The notes under the pieces are model-generated. The model did no database searches and was not told where the DNA came from. It saw nothing but the letters and a program-made list of their open reading frames with translations. A stretch of 64,000 nucleotides of DNA from JADCCX01 sp031431475 (lineage in GTDB: Bacteria; Pseudomonadota; Alphaproteobacteria; Rhizobiales; Beijerinckiaceae): NCBI GenBank assembly GCA_031431475.1, contig JANPDL010000035.1:369523-433522 (forward strand), read 5' to 3'. Made by a program: the position numbers and the translations under genes. Shown here piece by piece: positions 47,518-56,703 of the stretch (positions are counted from its first letter, which is position 1; each line of letters begins with the position of its first letter).

Positions 47518-48582
47518 ATGGCCCGCATATCCGATACGGTCTCAACCGAACGCAGCAATGCAGCGGCAGTCGTTGCCGCACGTCCCCGCGCACTGACCGG
47601 CGCGGAGAAAGCCGCGATCATCATGCTGGTTCTGGGCGAAAAGCATGGAGCGAAGGTCTGGCCACTGATGGATGATGATGAGATCCGGACCATTTCGCTC
47701 GCCATGAGCCAGCTCGGCTCCATCGATTCCGCTGTGGTCGAGAGCCTGATCAATGATTTCGTCTCGAGGATGTCCTCTTCGGGCGCGGTCACTGGAGATT
47801 TTGATCGTACGGAAAGCCTGCTGGCCAAATTGCTCCCCAAGGAGCGCGCCGAAGGCATCATGTCAGAAATTCGCGGTCCTGCCGGACGCAACATGTGGCA
47901 GAAACTGTCCAATGTACAAGATGCCGTTTTGGCAAATTACCTCAAGAACGAATATCCGCAGACCGTTGCCGTCATCTTGTCGAAGATCAAGCCAGATCAG
48001 GCCGCCCGCGTGCTTGGCATCCTTCCCGATGACTTTGCCATGGATATCGTGCAGCGTATGCTGAAGATGGAATCGGTATCCAAGGAAGTGCTGGAGCGCA
48101 TTGAAGAAACCTTGCGCAATGAGTTCATCTCGAACCTCTCCATGTCGAGCCGACGCGATTCGCATGAGCAGATGGCAGAGATATTCAACGCCTTTGATCG
48201 TCAGACCGAAACACGTTTCCTGTCCTCCCTGGACGAACGCAGCCGCGACAGCGCCCAGCGCATCCGGTCGCTGATGTTCACCTTCGATGACCTGATGAAG
48301 CTCGATCCTGGCAGCGTCCAGACCCTGCTGCGTGGTATCGACAAGGATACGCTCGCGATAGCGCTGAAAGGGGCATCCGAACCCGCGCGTGTGTTTTTCC
48401 TCGGCAACATGTCTACGCGTGCCGCCAAAAATCTGGAAGATGAAATGGGCGGCCTTGGGCCGATACGCCTGAAAGAGGTGGATGATGCTCAACAGAAAAT
48501 GGTTCTCCTGACCAAGGATCTCGCCGCAAAGGGCGAAATCATGATCTCAAAGAATCGGGCTGAAGACGAGCTGGTGTATTGA
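47518..48582 (+). CDS. fliG: Flagellar motor switch protein FliG
   Basis: Rotor protein of 354 residues linking the MS ring to the C ring. LTGAEKAAIIMLVLGEKHGAKVW is the N-domain, EYPQTVAVILSKIKPDQAARVLGILP the middle domain with the EHPQ-like motif (EYPQ), and FMFDDLMKLDPGSVQTLLRGIDKDTLAIALKGAS-like FTFDDLMKLDPGSVQ the C-terminal torque domain with its charged ridge. 23 bases after fliF. fliH starts inside its stop codon. Confidence 0.95.
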   Translation: MARISDTVSTERSNAAAVVAARPRALTGAEKAAIIMLVLGEKHGAKVWPLMDDDEIRTISLAMSQLGSIDSAVVESLINDFVSRMSSSGAVTGDFDRTESLLAKLLPKERAEGIMSEIRGPAGRNMWQKLSNVQDAVLANYLKNEYPQTVAVILSKIKPDQAARVLGILPDDFAMDIVQRMLKMESVSKEVLERIEETLRNEFISNLSMSSRRDSHEQMAEIFNAFDRQTETRFLSSLDERSRDSAQRIRSLMFTFDDLMKLDPGSVQTLLRGIDKDTLAIALKGASEPARVFFLGNMSTRAAKNLEDEMGGLGPIRLKEVDDAQQKMVLLTKDLAAKGEIMISKNRAEDELVY

Positions 48583-49226
48583 TGGCCACCGCGAAATTCA
48601 TCTTTCAACGGGAATTTCCTGCGACACCGGACCGGATGGTGCCGCTTGAGAAGAAAGAGCTCACCCTCGGGGTCTCGGAGCACGAGACGCTGATGGCTGC
48701 GGCTGTCGTATCCGCACAGCAAGACGCTTTCCTGCTTGGCAAGCATGAAGCCGAGGCCGAACAGACTGCGCGGCTGGCCGAAGCTATGGAACAGGTCGCC
48801 CGCATGCTTGATCTGCTGCGGCTGGAACTGGACAGTATCCAGGTCAGCGCTTCGGATGAGGCGATCCATTTCGCTCATGCTTTTGGACTGCGACTGGCCG
48901 GCAAACTACTCGACGCAGTTCCTTTGAAACTGATCGAGCAAACGGCGCGGGCGATCTTCGATGATCTGAGGGGGCAGCCCCATGTGGCCGTGCGCGTCTC
49001 GCCCGATCTGGTGGATGCAGCACGAGAGCAGCTCCTGGCGATTGCCCGCGAAAAGGGCTTTGAAGGCAGACTCATCGTGATGGGCGAGCCGGAGATTCCG
49101 CAGGGCGACATACGCATCGAATGGGCCGATGGCGGCATAATCCGTGATCGCGCGCAAACAGAACAGACAGTGGCGGCGGGTGTCGAACGGGCGCTCGCGG
49201 CAGGCGTGAACCAGGAGTCTCTGTGA
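48582..49226 (+). CDS. fliH: Flagellar assembly protein FliH-like
   Basis: Protein of 214 residues that regulates the FliI ATPase. Its sequence is poorly conserved, but the form fits: N-terminal ATAKFIFQREF, long coiled-coil middle (AEAEQTARLAEAMEQVARMLDLLRLELD), and a C-terminal V-ATPase E-subunit-like domain (AVRVSPDLVDAAREQLLAIAREKGFEGRLIVMGE...IRIEWADGGIIRD). Matches FlbE/FliH of the Caulobacter fliF operon in order. ATG 48582 overlaps the fliG stop as TGATG. Confidence 0.88.
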   Translation: MATAKFIFQREFPATPDRMVPLEKKELTLGVSEHETLMAAAVVSAQQDAFLLGKHEAEAEQTARLAEAMEQVARMLDLLRLELDSIQVSASDEAIHFAHAFGLRLAGKLLDAVPLKLIEQTARAIFDDLRGQPHVAVRVSPDLVDAAREQLLAIAREKGFEGRLIVMGEPEIPQGDIRIEWADGGIIRDRAQTEQTVAAGVERALAAGVNQESL

Positions 49227-49564
49227 TGGATACCGATCTCAATCTTCCCGATCTTGACCAGGCGACCACAGTCGGTATGGCCATGCGCGAGGATCTGTCG
49301 CAGATGCGGGGTCCCAAAACCGTTGCCGATCTCGAACAGGTGCTGGATGTGCCGGTCAATGTATCAGCTGTATTGGGCAAGACGCGAATGGAAGTGTCCC
49401 AGTTGCTCAAGCTTGCGCCTGGCCAGTTGCTGGAACTGGACCGTCGAGTCGGCGAGGCCATCGACATCTATGTCAATAATCGTCTCGTTGCGCGTGGCGA
49501 AGTCGTCGTTGTCGACGAGAAGCTCGGCGTGACGATGACTGAAATCATCAAGACGGACAGGTAA
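49226..49564 (+). CDS. fliN: Flagellar motor switch protein FliN
   Basis: C-ring protein of 112 residues. The SpoA/SurfacE domain is complete: DVPVNVSAVLGKTRMEVSQLLKLAPGQLLELDR followed by IDIYVNNRLVARGEVVVVDEKLGVTMTEII. The N-terminal 40 residues are a charged tail. ATG 49226 overlaps the fliH stop (TGATG). Functions in torque switching and export cargo docking. Confidence 0.95.
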   Translation: MDTDLNLPDLDQATTVGMAMREDLSQMRGPKTVADLEQVLDVPVNVSAVLGKTRMEVSQLLKLAPGQLLELDRRVGEAIDIYVNNRLVARGEVVVVDEKLGVTMTEIIKTDR

Positions 49565-49575
49565 GGACAAAGCAC

Positions 49576-50940
49576 ATGCGCCTGCTTATTGTCGGAACGC
49601 TGAAGGGTGAGTTGATCACCGCTGCCAAGATCGCCCGTGATCGGGGTGCACAGGTCGCGCAGGTCGATGGCGTGGAAGGGGCACTGGTCCATCTGAGGGC
49701 TGGTCGCGGTGCCGACCTGCTGATGGTCGATGTCAGCCTCGACATCCGCACATTGGCGACTGCCATGGAGGCCGAACGTATCGTTAGCCCCATCGTTGCC
49801 TGTGGCACGGGAACCGATGCCCGCGCTGCCGTGGCGGCCATTCAGGCCGGTGCGAAGGAATACATCCCGCTTCCGCCCGACCCTGAACTGATCGCAGCCA
49901 TTCTGGAGGCTGTCGCCCGGGACAAATCGGATTTCATTTTCCGCGATCCGATCATGGAGCGCGTGATCAAGCTCGCCCTTCAGGTCGCAGGCTCGGAGGC
50001 CTCCGTGCTCATCACCGGCGAAAGTGGCGTTGGCAAGGAGGTCATGGCGCGCCTCGTGCAGCAGAAATCCAAGCGCAAAGACAGGCCGTTCATCTCGGTC
50101 AATTGCGCAGCGATCCCGGAAAACCTGCTTGAATCAGAGCTGTTCGGCCATGAGAAAGGCTCCTTCACGGGTGCTATCGCGCGACGGATCGGCAAATTCG
50201 AGGAAGCCAATGGCGGCACGCTGTTGCTGGATGAAATCTCCGAGATGGATGTCAGGCTGCAAGCCAAGCTGCTGCGCGCCATCCAGGAGCGTGTGATCGA
50301 CCGTGTCGGTGGCACAATTCCGGTGAAGGTCGACATCCGCATCATGGCGACATCAAACCGCAATCTGTCGGACGCCGTGAAACAGGGAACTTTCCGCGAG
50401 GACCTGCTGTATCGCCTCAACGTCGTGACTCTGCGTATTCCTGCGTTGCGAGAACGTCCCGCCGATATTCTGGCTCTGGCCGAGCATTTCGCCCTGAAAT
50501 ACGCCGAGATGAACGGTTTTCCCCATCGCTCACTCTCCATCGACAGCAAACGTGCCCTCACAGCCAATCACTGGAAGGGCAATGTGCGCGAGCTCGAGAA
50601 TACCATCCACCGCGCGGTCCTGCTCTCGGACGGGGGCGAGATCGGGCTGGATGCCTTGGTGTCCCCTGATGGCGACGACATGATCGGTCACGGAGACCGT
50701 GCCACGCGCGCTGCGCAAACGGCTGAGGCCATGACGCGATCACTGGTCGGCCAGACCGTGGCAGAGGTCGAGCAGACCCTTATTCTGGACACGCTGGACC
50801 ATTGCCTTGGCAACCGCACCCATGCCGCCAGGATCCTCGGCATCTCGATCCGGACGTTGCGCAACAAGCTGAACGAATATGATGCGTCAGGTGTGATGGT
50901 TCCTGATCCGGGGCAGGCCAGGATCGCAACCGCCGCTTGA
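49576..50940 (+). CDS. flbD: Sigma-54-dependent flagellar regulator FlbD
   Basis: Activator of class III/IV flagellar genes, 454 residues. The N-terminal receiver-like domain (MRLLIVGTLKGELITAAKIA) lacks the acidic pocket (VGTLKG) of true receivers, a feature of FlbD. The AAA+ domain has GESGVGKEVMARL (Walker A), GSFTGAIARRIGKFEEANGGTLLLDEISEMD (GAFTGA-type loop and Walker B), and an R-finger region. A Fis-type HTH (NRTHAARILGISIRTLRNKLNEY) ends the protein. FlbD acts with FliX. Last gene of the operon; 11 bases after fliN. Confidence 0.93.
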   Translation: MRLLIVGTLKGELITAAKIARDRGAQVAQVDGVEGALVHLRAGRGADLLMVDVSLDIRTLATAMEAERIVSPIVACGTGTDARAAVAAIQAGAKEYIPLPPDPELIAAILEAVARDKSDFIFRDPIMERVIKLALQVAGSEASVLITGESGVGKEVMARLVQQKSKRKDRPFISVNCAAIPENLLESELFGHEKGSFTGAIARRIGKFEEANGGTLLLDEISEMDVRLQAKLLRAIQERVIDRVGGTIPVKVDIRIMATSNRNLSDAVKQGTFREDLLYRLNVVTLRIPALRERPADILALAEHFALKYAEMNGFPHRSLSIDSKRALTANHWKGNVRELENTIHRAVLLSDGGEIGLDALVSPDGDDMIGHGDRATRAAQTAEAMTRSLVGQTVAEVEQTLILDTLDHCLGNRTHAARILGISIRTLRNKLNEYDASGVMVPDPGQARIATAA

Positions 50941-50951
50941 CCTTTCAGATT

Positions 50952-51812
50952 TTACGCCGTCTGGCGTGGACGGTACATCTGCAGGGGATGGGCATTGGCC
51001 GAACCTGCTTGTACATAGAGGCTGCGCTCGCTCTTGTGTGGAGCCAGGCTGGAGCTTAGCCCCAGAACGGTTTCTGCGCCACCAAGGAACACATAGCCAT
51101 CCGGTGCGAGAGCATCACTCATCCGGGCCAGCACATCGCGCTTTGTTTGCTCGCCGAAATAGATCAGCACATTGCGGCAGAAGATAATGTCAAACGGCCC
51201 CAGGGACCGGAAACCTTGCATCAGATTCAACGACTTGAACTGGATGCACGCACCCATGGCCTTATTGATCTGCCATCGCGTCCCGACTTGCGTGAAATGC
51301 TTCAGCAAGTAGCGGATCGGCAGACCGCGCTGCACCTCGAACTGGCTGTATTGTCCTTCTCTTGCCTGTGCGAGCATCTTTTCGGAGATATCGGTTGCCA
51401 CAATCTCGACCTTTATGCCGCGCAACTGCGGTCTCATGTCATCCAGGATCATGCTGAGTGAGTAAGGCTCCTGCCCCGATGAGCAGGCAGCGCACCAGAT
51501 GCGAATGCGACGAGAGTCGTGGCGGCTGGCAACAAGCTTGGGTATGACCTCGTTCTGGAACAGTTCGAACGGCTGCTTGTCCCGGAAGAAGAGCGTTTCG
51601 TTGGTCGTCATCGCATCAACAACCGCGATCTCGAGCGCCCGGTCCATTGTCTTCAGTCTCTGGACGACGGCACTGAACGAGGCGAGCTGGAATAGCCGCA
51701 TCACCGGATCAAGCCTTGTCTCTGCAAGATAGCGTTTTTCGTTTGTCAGGAGGATTCCCGTGCGCTGCATCAGGAAGCCCTGGATGAAGGTGAAATCTGT
51801 ATCACCGATCAT
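50952..51812 (-). CDS. cheR: Chemotaxis protein methyltransferase CheR
   Basis: SAM-dependent glutamate methyltransferase of 286 residues that adapts chemoreceptors. The N-terminal CheR-N helix bundle is FIQGFLMQRTGILLTNEKRYLAETRL, with SAM motifs RIRIWCAACSSGQEPYSLSMIL and VEIVATDISEKMLAQAREGQYS. The FDIIFCRNVLIYFGEQTKRDVLARM segment is diagnostic. ATG 51812 overlaps the cheB stop as ATGA, so the upstream frame is discarded. Last gene of cheA-cheW-cheY-cheB-cheR. Confidence 0.95.
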   Translation of the reverse strand: MIGDTDFTFIQGFLMQRTGILLTNEKRYLAETRLDPVMRLFQLASFSAVVQRLKTMDRALEIAVVDAMTTNETLFFRDKQPFELFQNEVIPKLVASRHDSRRIRIWCAACSSGQEPYSLSMILDDMRPQLRGIKVEIVATDISEKMLAQAREGQYSQFEVQRGLPIRYLLKHFTQVGTRWQINKAMGACIQFKSLNLMQGFRSLGPFDIIFCRNVLIYFGEQTKRDVLARMSDALAPDGYVFLGGAETVLGLSSSLAPHKSERSLYVQAGSANAHPLQMYRPRQTA

Positions 51813-52975
51813 GATGTGCACCCGGCTGTCATCTTTATAATCCGCGCAAGCCTGTCGATCGGCTCGACAGCCGCACAGAGGCCACGCTTCGCCACAGCAC
51901 CTGGCATACCCCACACAACACTGGAGGCTTCATCCTGGGCGATGATATTGCCGCCCGCTTCGACGACGTCCATCGCTCCGCGCAATCCATCGGCACCCAT
52001 GCCGGTCAGCATTACCCCGAGAGTGCCTGGGCCATAGATTTTGCTGATTGATGACAGGGTGAGATCAACCGAGGGCTTGCAAAAATTGATCGGTGGCGCA
52101 TCGTCAATGATCACACGGATATCAGTCGCGGCTTTCTCGAGGCGCATATGCTTGCCACCAGGCGCTACGTAGATACGTCCTCTCTCAATAATTTCGCCAT
52201 GCCTGGCTTCCTGCACGTCCGTCGAAAGCACGCGTTTCAGATGATGTGCGAACATTCCGGTGAACATGGTCGGCATGTGCTGGGTGATGATCACTGGCAT
52301 GCGCTGGATCGCAGGCTGGCAGAGTTTAAGGAGGTCTGTGATGGCGTTGGGGCCGCCGGTGGATGCACCAATGGACAACACGCGCGACTTGACCTTTGCA
52401 AAAGGCCGCAGAGAATAGGGCGGATTGGTTGATGGTGATGCCAGGCCACCGGCGAGTTGCCGTTTCTCGATCAGTGCCGGTGCTGGTCCTGCATGGCCGC
52501 GCGCGCGCGGGAGAGAACCCCGAACGGTGCGCTGCCCCAGCGCCAAGACCTTGGCGATGATCTCGCGCCGGAAATCCACCGAAAAAGTTACGTCGCGGTT
52601 TGTCGATGGCTTTGCGATGTAATCCATTGCACCAAGATCAAGACAGCGTAGCGAGATGTCCGCATTGCTGGTTGTCAGTGTAGAGGCGACGATCACGGTC
52701 GTCATCGGCTGCCTGTCCAGAAGCAGTGGCAATGCCGTGATACCGTCCATGTCCGGCATCTCGATATCAAGCAAGATGACGTCAGGCCGAATCCGGTCAA
52801 TCGCCGCGACAGCTTCCGCTCCGGTGCGATGTGTAGAGGCCACCTCGATCCCGCCGGCATCGGTCAGCCAGCGTGACAGCAAGCCGCGTACCACAACCGC
52901 ATCATCCACGATCATGACGCGGATGGGGCGAACGGATGCCGTGGCCGCAAAGGCGGTTTGTCCAATTTCAGCCAT
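51809..52975 (-). CDS. cheB: Chemotaxis response regulator protein-glutamate methylesterase CheB
   Basis: Methylesterase of 388 residues. The receiver (RVMIVDDAVVVRGLLSRWL) has phospho-acceptor Asp70 (VILLDIEMPDMDGI). The catalytic domain starts near 200: Ser in SIGASTGGPNAITDLL, His in VIITQHMPTMFTG, Asp in MLTGMGADGLRG. A basic linker (RARGHAGPAP) separates them. Removes methyl groups from MCPs in response to CheA. Overlaps cheR. Confidence 0.96.
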   Translation of the reverse strand: MAEIGQTAFAATASVRPIRVMIVDDAVVVRGLLSRWLTDAGGIEVASTHRTGAEAVAAIDRIRPDVILLDIEMPDMDGITALPLLLDRQPMTTVIVASTLTTSNADISLRCLDLGAMDYIAKPSTNRDVTFSVDFRREIIAKVLALGQRTVRGSLPRARGHAGPAPALIEKRQLAGGLASPSTNPPYSLRPFAKVKSRVLSIGASTGGPNAITDLLKLCQPAIQRMPVIITQHMPTMFTGMFAHHLKRVLSTDVQEARHGEIIERGRIYVAPGGKHMRLEKAATDIRVIIDDAPPINFCKPSVDLTLSSISKIYGPGTLGVMLTGMGADGLRGAMDVVEAGGNIIAQDEASSVVWGMPGAVAKRGLCAAVEPIDRLARIIKMTAGCTS

Positions 52976-53002
52976 CGGGGCTCTCGCTATGCAGCGAAGT
53001 CT

Positions 53003-53371
53003 TCAGCGTAGCCCGATTTCCTCGAACTTGACGGAGAGAATTTCCTTGTCGAACGGTTTCATGACGTATTCATCCGCACCGGCATGCATGGCACGCGCGA
53101 TATGGGCCACATCATTTTCCGTCGTGCAGAATACGACCTTGGGCTTTTTGCCATTCTCGACGGTTCTGAGCACCTTGAGGAACTCGTAGCCGTCCATAAC
53201 GGGCATGTTCCAGTCGAGCAGGATGGCATCGGGCATATGAACGGCGCAGACATCCAGCGCCTTGGAGCCGTCCTCAGCTTCCATGATGATGAAATTCATA
53301 TTCTCGAGGATGCGGCGGGCGACCTTGCGGATTACAGGTGAATCATCGACGACGAGGCAGTGCTTTTGCAT
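53003..53371 (-). CDS. cheY: Chemotaxis response regulator CheY
   Basis: Single-domain receiver of 122 residues. DD pair in CLVVDDSPVIRKVARRIL, phospho-acceptor Asp53 in AILLDWNMPVMDGYEFL, Thr in VVFCTTENDVAHI and Lys in YVMKPFDKEIL complete the active site. GGGAGATAAAA precedes the ATG. Located between cheW and cheB. Alphaproteobacteria often have several CheY proteins; others are not in the window. Confidence 0.95.
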   Translation of the reverse strand: MQKHCLVVDDSPVIRKVARRILENMNFIIMEAEDGSKALDVCAVHMPDAILLDWNMPVMDGYEFLKVLRTVENGKKPKVVFCTTENDVAHIARAMHAGADEYVMKPFDKEILSVKFEEIGLR

Positions 53372-53388
53372 TTTTATCTCCCAGTGGT

Positions 53389-53877
53389 TCAGGCGGCCTC
53401 AAGGGCCTTGTCGTGGAAAAGAGTATCGAGACTCACTTCGATCAGAAGTTGGCCTTCGAGTTGATGGACGCCAGCACTGAGTCGGCCCCAGCGCTGGTCA
53501 AGATTGATCGGGTTACTTTCGCGGCTCGTGGCAGAAAGGCTCATCACCTCACCGACGCGGTCAACAAGCAGGCCAAAGGACTCTCCGCGCCATTCTATGC
53601 CGATTGCCGTTGTCTCCGCGCCCTTCTCGTCCGAGCGCGCGACCCCGAGCATGGCGCGCATGCTCAGCATGGTCATGACCCGTCCACGCAGATTAAACAG
53701 TCCTGCAACTGATGCCGGTGCGAGTGGAACCGGCGTCACATCGCTGACGATGAAAACATCGCGGACATGCAGGATGGGCAAACCAAATATCTGCCCTGCC
53801 ACGAACACCGTGACGAACTGCGTGGCGTTCAGGTTCTGGCCTTCGCCAACATCGTTGGCAGCGGAAAGATCGTTCAT
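53389..53877 (-). CDS. cheW: Chemotaxis coupling protein CheW
   Basis: Scaffold protein of 162 residues linking receptors to CheA. The CheW SH3-like fold is complete: TQFVTVFVAGQIFGLPILHVRDVFIV and PLAPASVAGLFNLRGRVMTMLSMRAMLG with the conserved LRG, then FGLLVDRVGEVMSL. Four-base overlap with the cheA stop, 17 bases before cheY. Confidence 0.95.
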   Translation of the reverse strand: MNDLSAANDVGEGQNLNATQFVTVFVAGQIFGLPILHVRDVFIVSDVTPVPLAPASVAGLFNLRGRVMTMLSMRAMLGVARSDEKGAETTAIGIEWRGESFGLLVDRVGEVMSLSATSRESNPINLDQRWGRLSAGVHQLEGQLLIEVSLDTLFHDKALEAA

Positions 53878-56522
53878 GCCGCTTCTCCGATAGCATTGGT
53901 CAGGTTTCCCAGGCTTGCCATCAGACCTTCGCGATCAAAAGTGCCGACGACATCATCGAACCCGGCACGATGCGCGCGTTCCAGAAGTTCCGCGCTCGAG
54001 CGGCTAGCGAGCCCGACAAACCGGGTACCCGGCCCTGCGAGACTGGCCAGTGTCAGGGCCGCTCCGTCCTCGACATTGGCCACGACCAGATCATATGAGC
54101 CACGCTGGGTCATATGCTCTGCTTCCACCATGGACACTGCGGTATGAACCTGGAAATCTGCCGCCTGCAGCACTGGCGTCAGCATGGCGCGCAGGAAATC
54201 CGACTTCTCGACCAGCAGGAGGCGATTTTGGCGCTTCACCCGATGCGAGGTGCTGATGCCCAGTTCTGGAACGAAATAGGCGACATCGATGATATCGGTA
54301 GCGCGTTCGCAGACGATGGCGGAGCCGATGACACCCGGCTGTGATCCAGCAGCTTCAATCTTGAGCGATTCCTCGACGATATCGACGATCTCGTCGACAA
54401 CCAGGCCGACAGCGGAGCCACCGGATCCGAAGACGAGAACAGGCTGGGTCCCTGTCTCCCGCATCGCCATATCGGCATTCAGCGTCACCAGACGCATCAG
54501 CCGTCCACGATACTGGATCATCGGCTTGCCACTAGCGGATTCGATCCTGCCAACATCGATTTCTTCAAGGCGTGTTACGATCGCGAGTGGCACGGCCTTT
54601 GGACCACCTGCGCCAGCTTTGAATATCAGCAGGGAGCTTTTCTCTGCGCCAAGGTTATGGGTTTCGGCCATGCCTTCCGAGTTGTCATTGTGGGCTTCGG
54701 CAATAGCGCCCACGTTGCTGGCGAGGCCATTGGGGTCAAGGATCATGATCACTGCGCCATCACCGAGAATGGTGGCTCCCGAGTAACAGGAGAGATGGCG
54801 GATGCGGGCGGATACCGGCTTGACGACGATCTCCTCGGTTTGCAGCACGCTATCCACGACAATACCAAACATAATACCGCCGACCTGACAGACGACGATA
54901 AACGCATCGGACCAGTTTTCGGTCGTCTCCGCCTTGATGCCCAGCACGCGACTGAGCTGCACCAGCGGAAGAAGTCGCTCGCGCAGCCTCAGGACCGGAG
55001 CGCTGTGGACATGTTCGATCTTCGCCTCTGCACTGCCGCTTGGCCGCACAAGCTCCATCACTGCCATCTGCGGGAGGGCAAACCGCTGGCCGCCGCTTTC
55101 AACGATCAGGGCTGCCGCAATCGCCAGTGTAAGCGGAATTTTGATATTGACCGTAGTGCCAAGCCCGGCGCTGCTCTTAATTTCTATGACACCACCCATC
55201 TGCTCGATATTGGTGCGCACCACATCCATGCCGACGCCGCGCCCTGAAACACTGGTCAGCTTTTCGGCAGTTGAAAAACCTGCATGGAAGATGAATTTTG
55301 CGATCTGCTGATCTGGCATAAGGCCCACATCTGCTTCGCTCGCAAGGCCCTGGCGGATCGCTTTTTGCCTGATGCGTGGCAGATCAAGGCCGCGACCGTC
55401 ATCCGTGATCGAAAGCGTGATATAGCCGCCTTCCTGTGCTGCGGAGACCTTGATGCGACCCTTGGGTGGCTTTCCGGCCTTCATTCGCTCGCCAGCGCCT
55501 TCGATGCCGTGATCTGCTGCATTGCGGATCATGTGCAGCATCGGATCCTTGATCAGTTCCAGCAACTGGCGATCGATTTCGGTCTCCGAGCCTGACATCG
55601 ACAATTCGATATCCTTGCCCAGATCCTGACATAAATCGCGCACGAGACGGGGTAGTTTTGCCCAGGCATTGCCGATGGGCTGCATCCGCGTCTTCATGAC
55701 GCTTTCCTGCAATTCCGCAGTGACATGTGACAGACGTTGGAGCGGTACCTTGAAGGCGCTGTCCTGATCGCGCCGTGCGATCTCAAGCAACTGATTGCGG
55801 GTGAGGACAAGCTCCGAGACCATGGTCATCAGATGCTCCAGGGTATCGATCGGAACCCGGATCGTGCTGTTGCGCAACGCGCTTTCGATCGCGGCATTCT
55901 CACTGTTTGTATCCTCGGGCTGACTCGTCTCAAGTGCCGCAACGCTATAGGCGTCATCGTTGAGAAGGCCGGCTTTCTCGAGCACCCCGGACCCCAGTTC
56001 ACTCTCGTCGGACGTCGCATCCCGGAAGGCCTTCTCGAGATCGTCGAGAGAGACTTCACCCGGTCGCAACTCGCGCTCCAGAACCTGATACACAAGCGTT
56101 CCGACCGTGATGTCCGTTGCAGGAACCATTTGGCGGGCAAGATCACGGTTGGTGGTGGTCAGGGCCTCAAGCGCAGAAATCAGATCATGATCCTCGCCCT
56201 CGGGTTCGGCCATGACACGATCCAGCTCCGCCATGATCAGCTTGATGCGGTCGATCGTCGACAGAATGAGAGAAACCGCGTCGCGTGTGACAGGTGAGCC
56301 CTCGCGGAAACGGTCGATGGCCGTTTCAGCAGCGTGGGTCAAAGCCTCAAGCCGCGGAAGGCCCAGAAATCCGCAGGTTCCCTTGATGGTGTGAACAAGC
56401 CGGAATATCTGGGCAATGATCGCCTTGTTATTGGGATCCTGCTCGAACCGGACCAGTTCATTGTCGACTACATCGATGTTCTCGGTGGTCTCGACAACGA
56501 AGTCACGCAACAGATCGTCCAT
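53874..56522 (-). CDS. cheA: Hybrid chemotaxis histidine kinase CheA
   Basis: Kinase of 882 residues. HPt domain with phospho-acceptor His44 in RLVHTIKGTCGFLG; dimerisation domain with IRVPIDTLEHLMTMVSELVLTRNQL; kinase domain with NAADHGIE (N box) and ITDDGRGLD (G1), plus GVGMDVVRTNIEQMGG (G2). A CheW-like regulatory domain (LALIVESGGQRFALPQ-type) is followed by a second CheW-like domain from about 600. The final part is a receiver-like domain (NRLLLVEKSDFLRAML) in which the acidic pair and the acceptor Asp are lost (DLVVANVED). First gene of the operon. It faces away from regB. Confidence 0.94.
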   Translation of the reverse strand: MDDLLRDFVVETTENIDVVDNELVRFEQDPNNKAIIAQIFRLVHTIKGTCGFLGLPRLEALTHAAETAIDRFREGSPVTRDAVSLILSTIDRIKLIMAELDRVMAEPEGEDHDLISALEALTTTNRDLARQMVPATDITVGTLVYQVLERELRPGEVSLDDLEKAFRDATSDESELGSGVLEKAGLLNDDAYSVAALETSQPEDTNSENAAIESALRNSTIRVPIDTLEHLMTMVSELVLTRNQLLEIARRDQDSAFKVPLQRLSHVTAELQESVMKTRMQPIGNAWAKLPRLVRDLCQDLGKDIELSMSGSETEIDRQLLELIKDPMLHMIRNAADHGIEGAGERMKAGKPPKGRIKVSAAQEGGYITLSITDDGRGLDLPRIRQKAIRQGLASEADVGLMPDQQIAKFIFHAGFSTAEKLTSVSGRGVGMDVVRTNIEQMGGVIEIKSSAGLGTTVNIKIPLTLAIAAALIVESGGQRFALPQMAVMELVRPSGSAEAKIEHVHSAPVLRLRERLLPLVQLSRVLGIKAETTENWSDAFIVVCQVGGIMFGIVVDSVLQTEEIVVKPVSARIRHLSCYSGATILGDGAVIMILDPNGLASNVGAIAEAHNDNSEGMAETHNLGAEKSSLLIFKAGAGGPKAVPLAIVTRLEEIDVGRIESASGKPMIQYRGRLMRLVTLNADMAMRETGTQPVLVFGSGGSAVGLVVDEIVDIVEESLKIEAAGSQPGVIGSAIVCERATDIIDVAYFVPELGISTSHRVKRQNRLLLVEKSDFLRAMLTPVLQAADFQVHTAVSMVEAEHMTQRGSYDLVVANVEDGAALTLASLAGPGTRFVGLASRSSAELLERAHRAGFDDVVGTFDREGLMASLGNLTNAIGEAA

Positions 56523-56703
56523 CGGATTCTTCCGTACTCAACGCAAAACGACACTTGATCCACGACAATCATAGAAAACGGTTGATGAAGCGTTTCAAAT
56601 CCGGGATTGTGGTGAAATAAATTTTAACAAGCCACAGCCCGTTGAGGCTCAGGCGCGACACCACAACGCTTGTCCGGGATGCGCCAGCAGCGCAAACAGT
56701 ATC

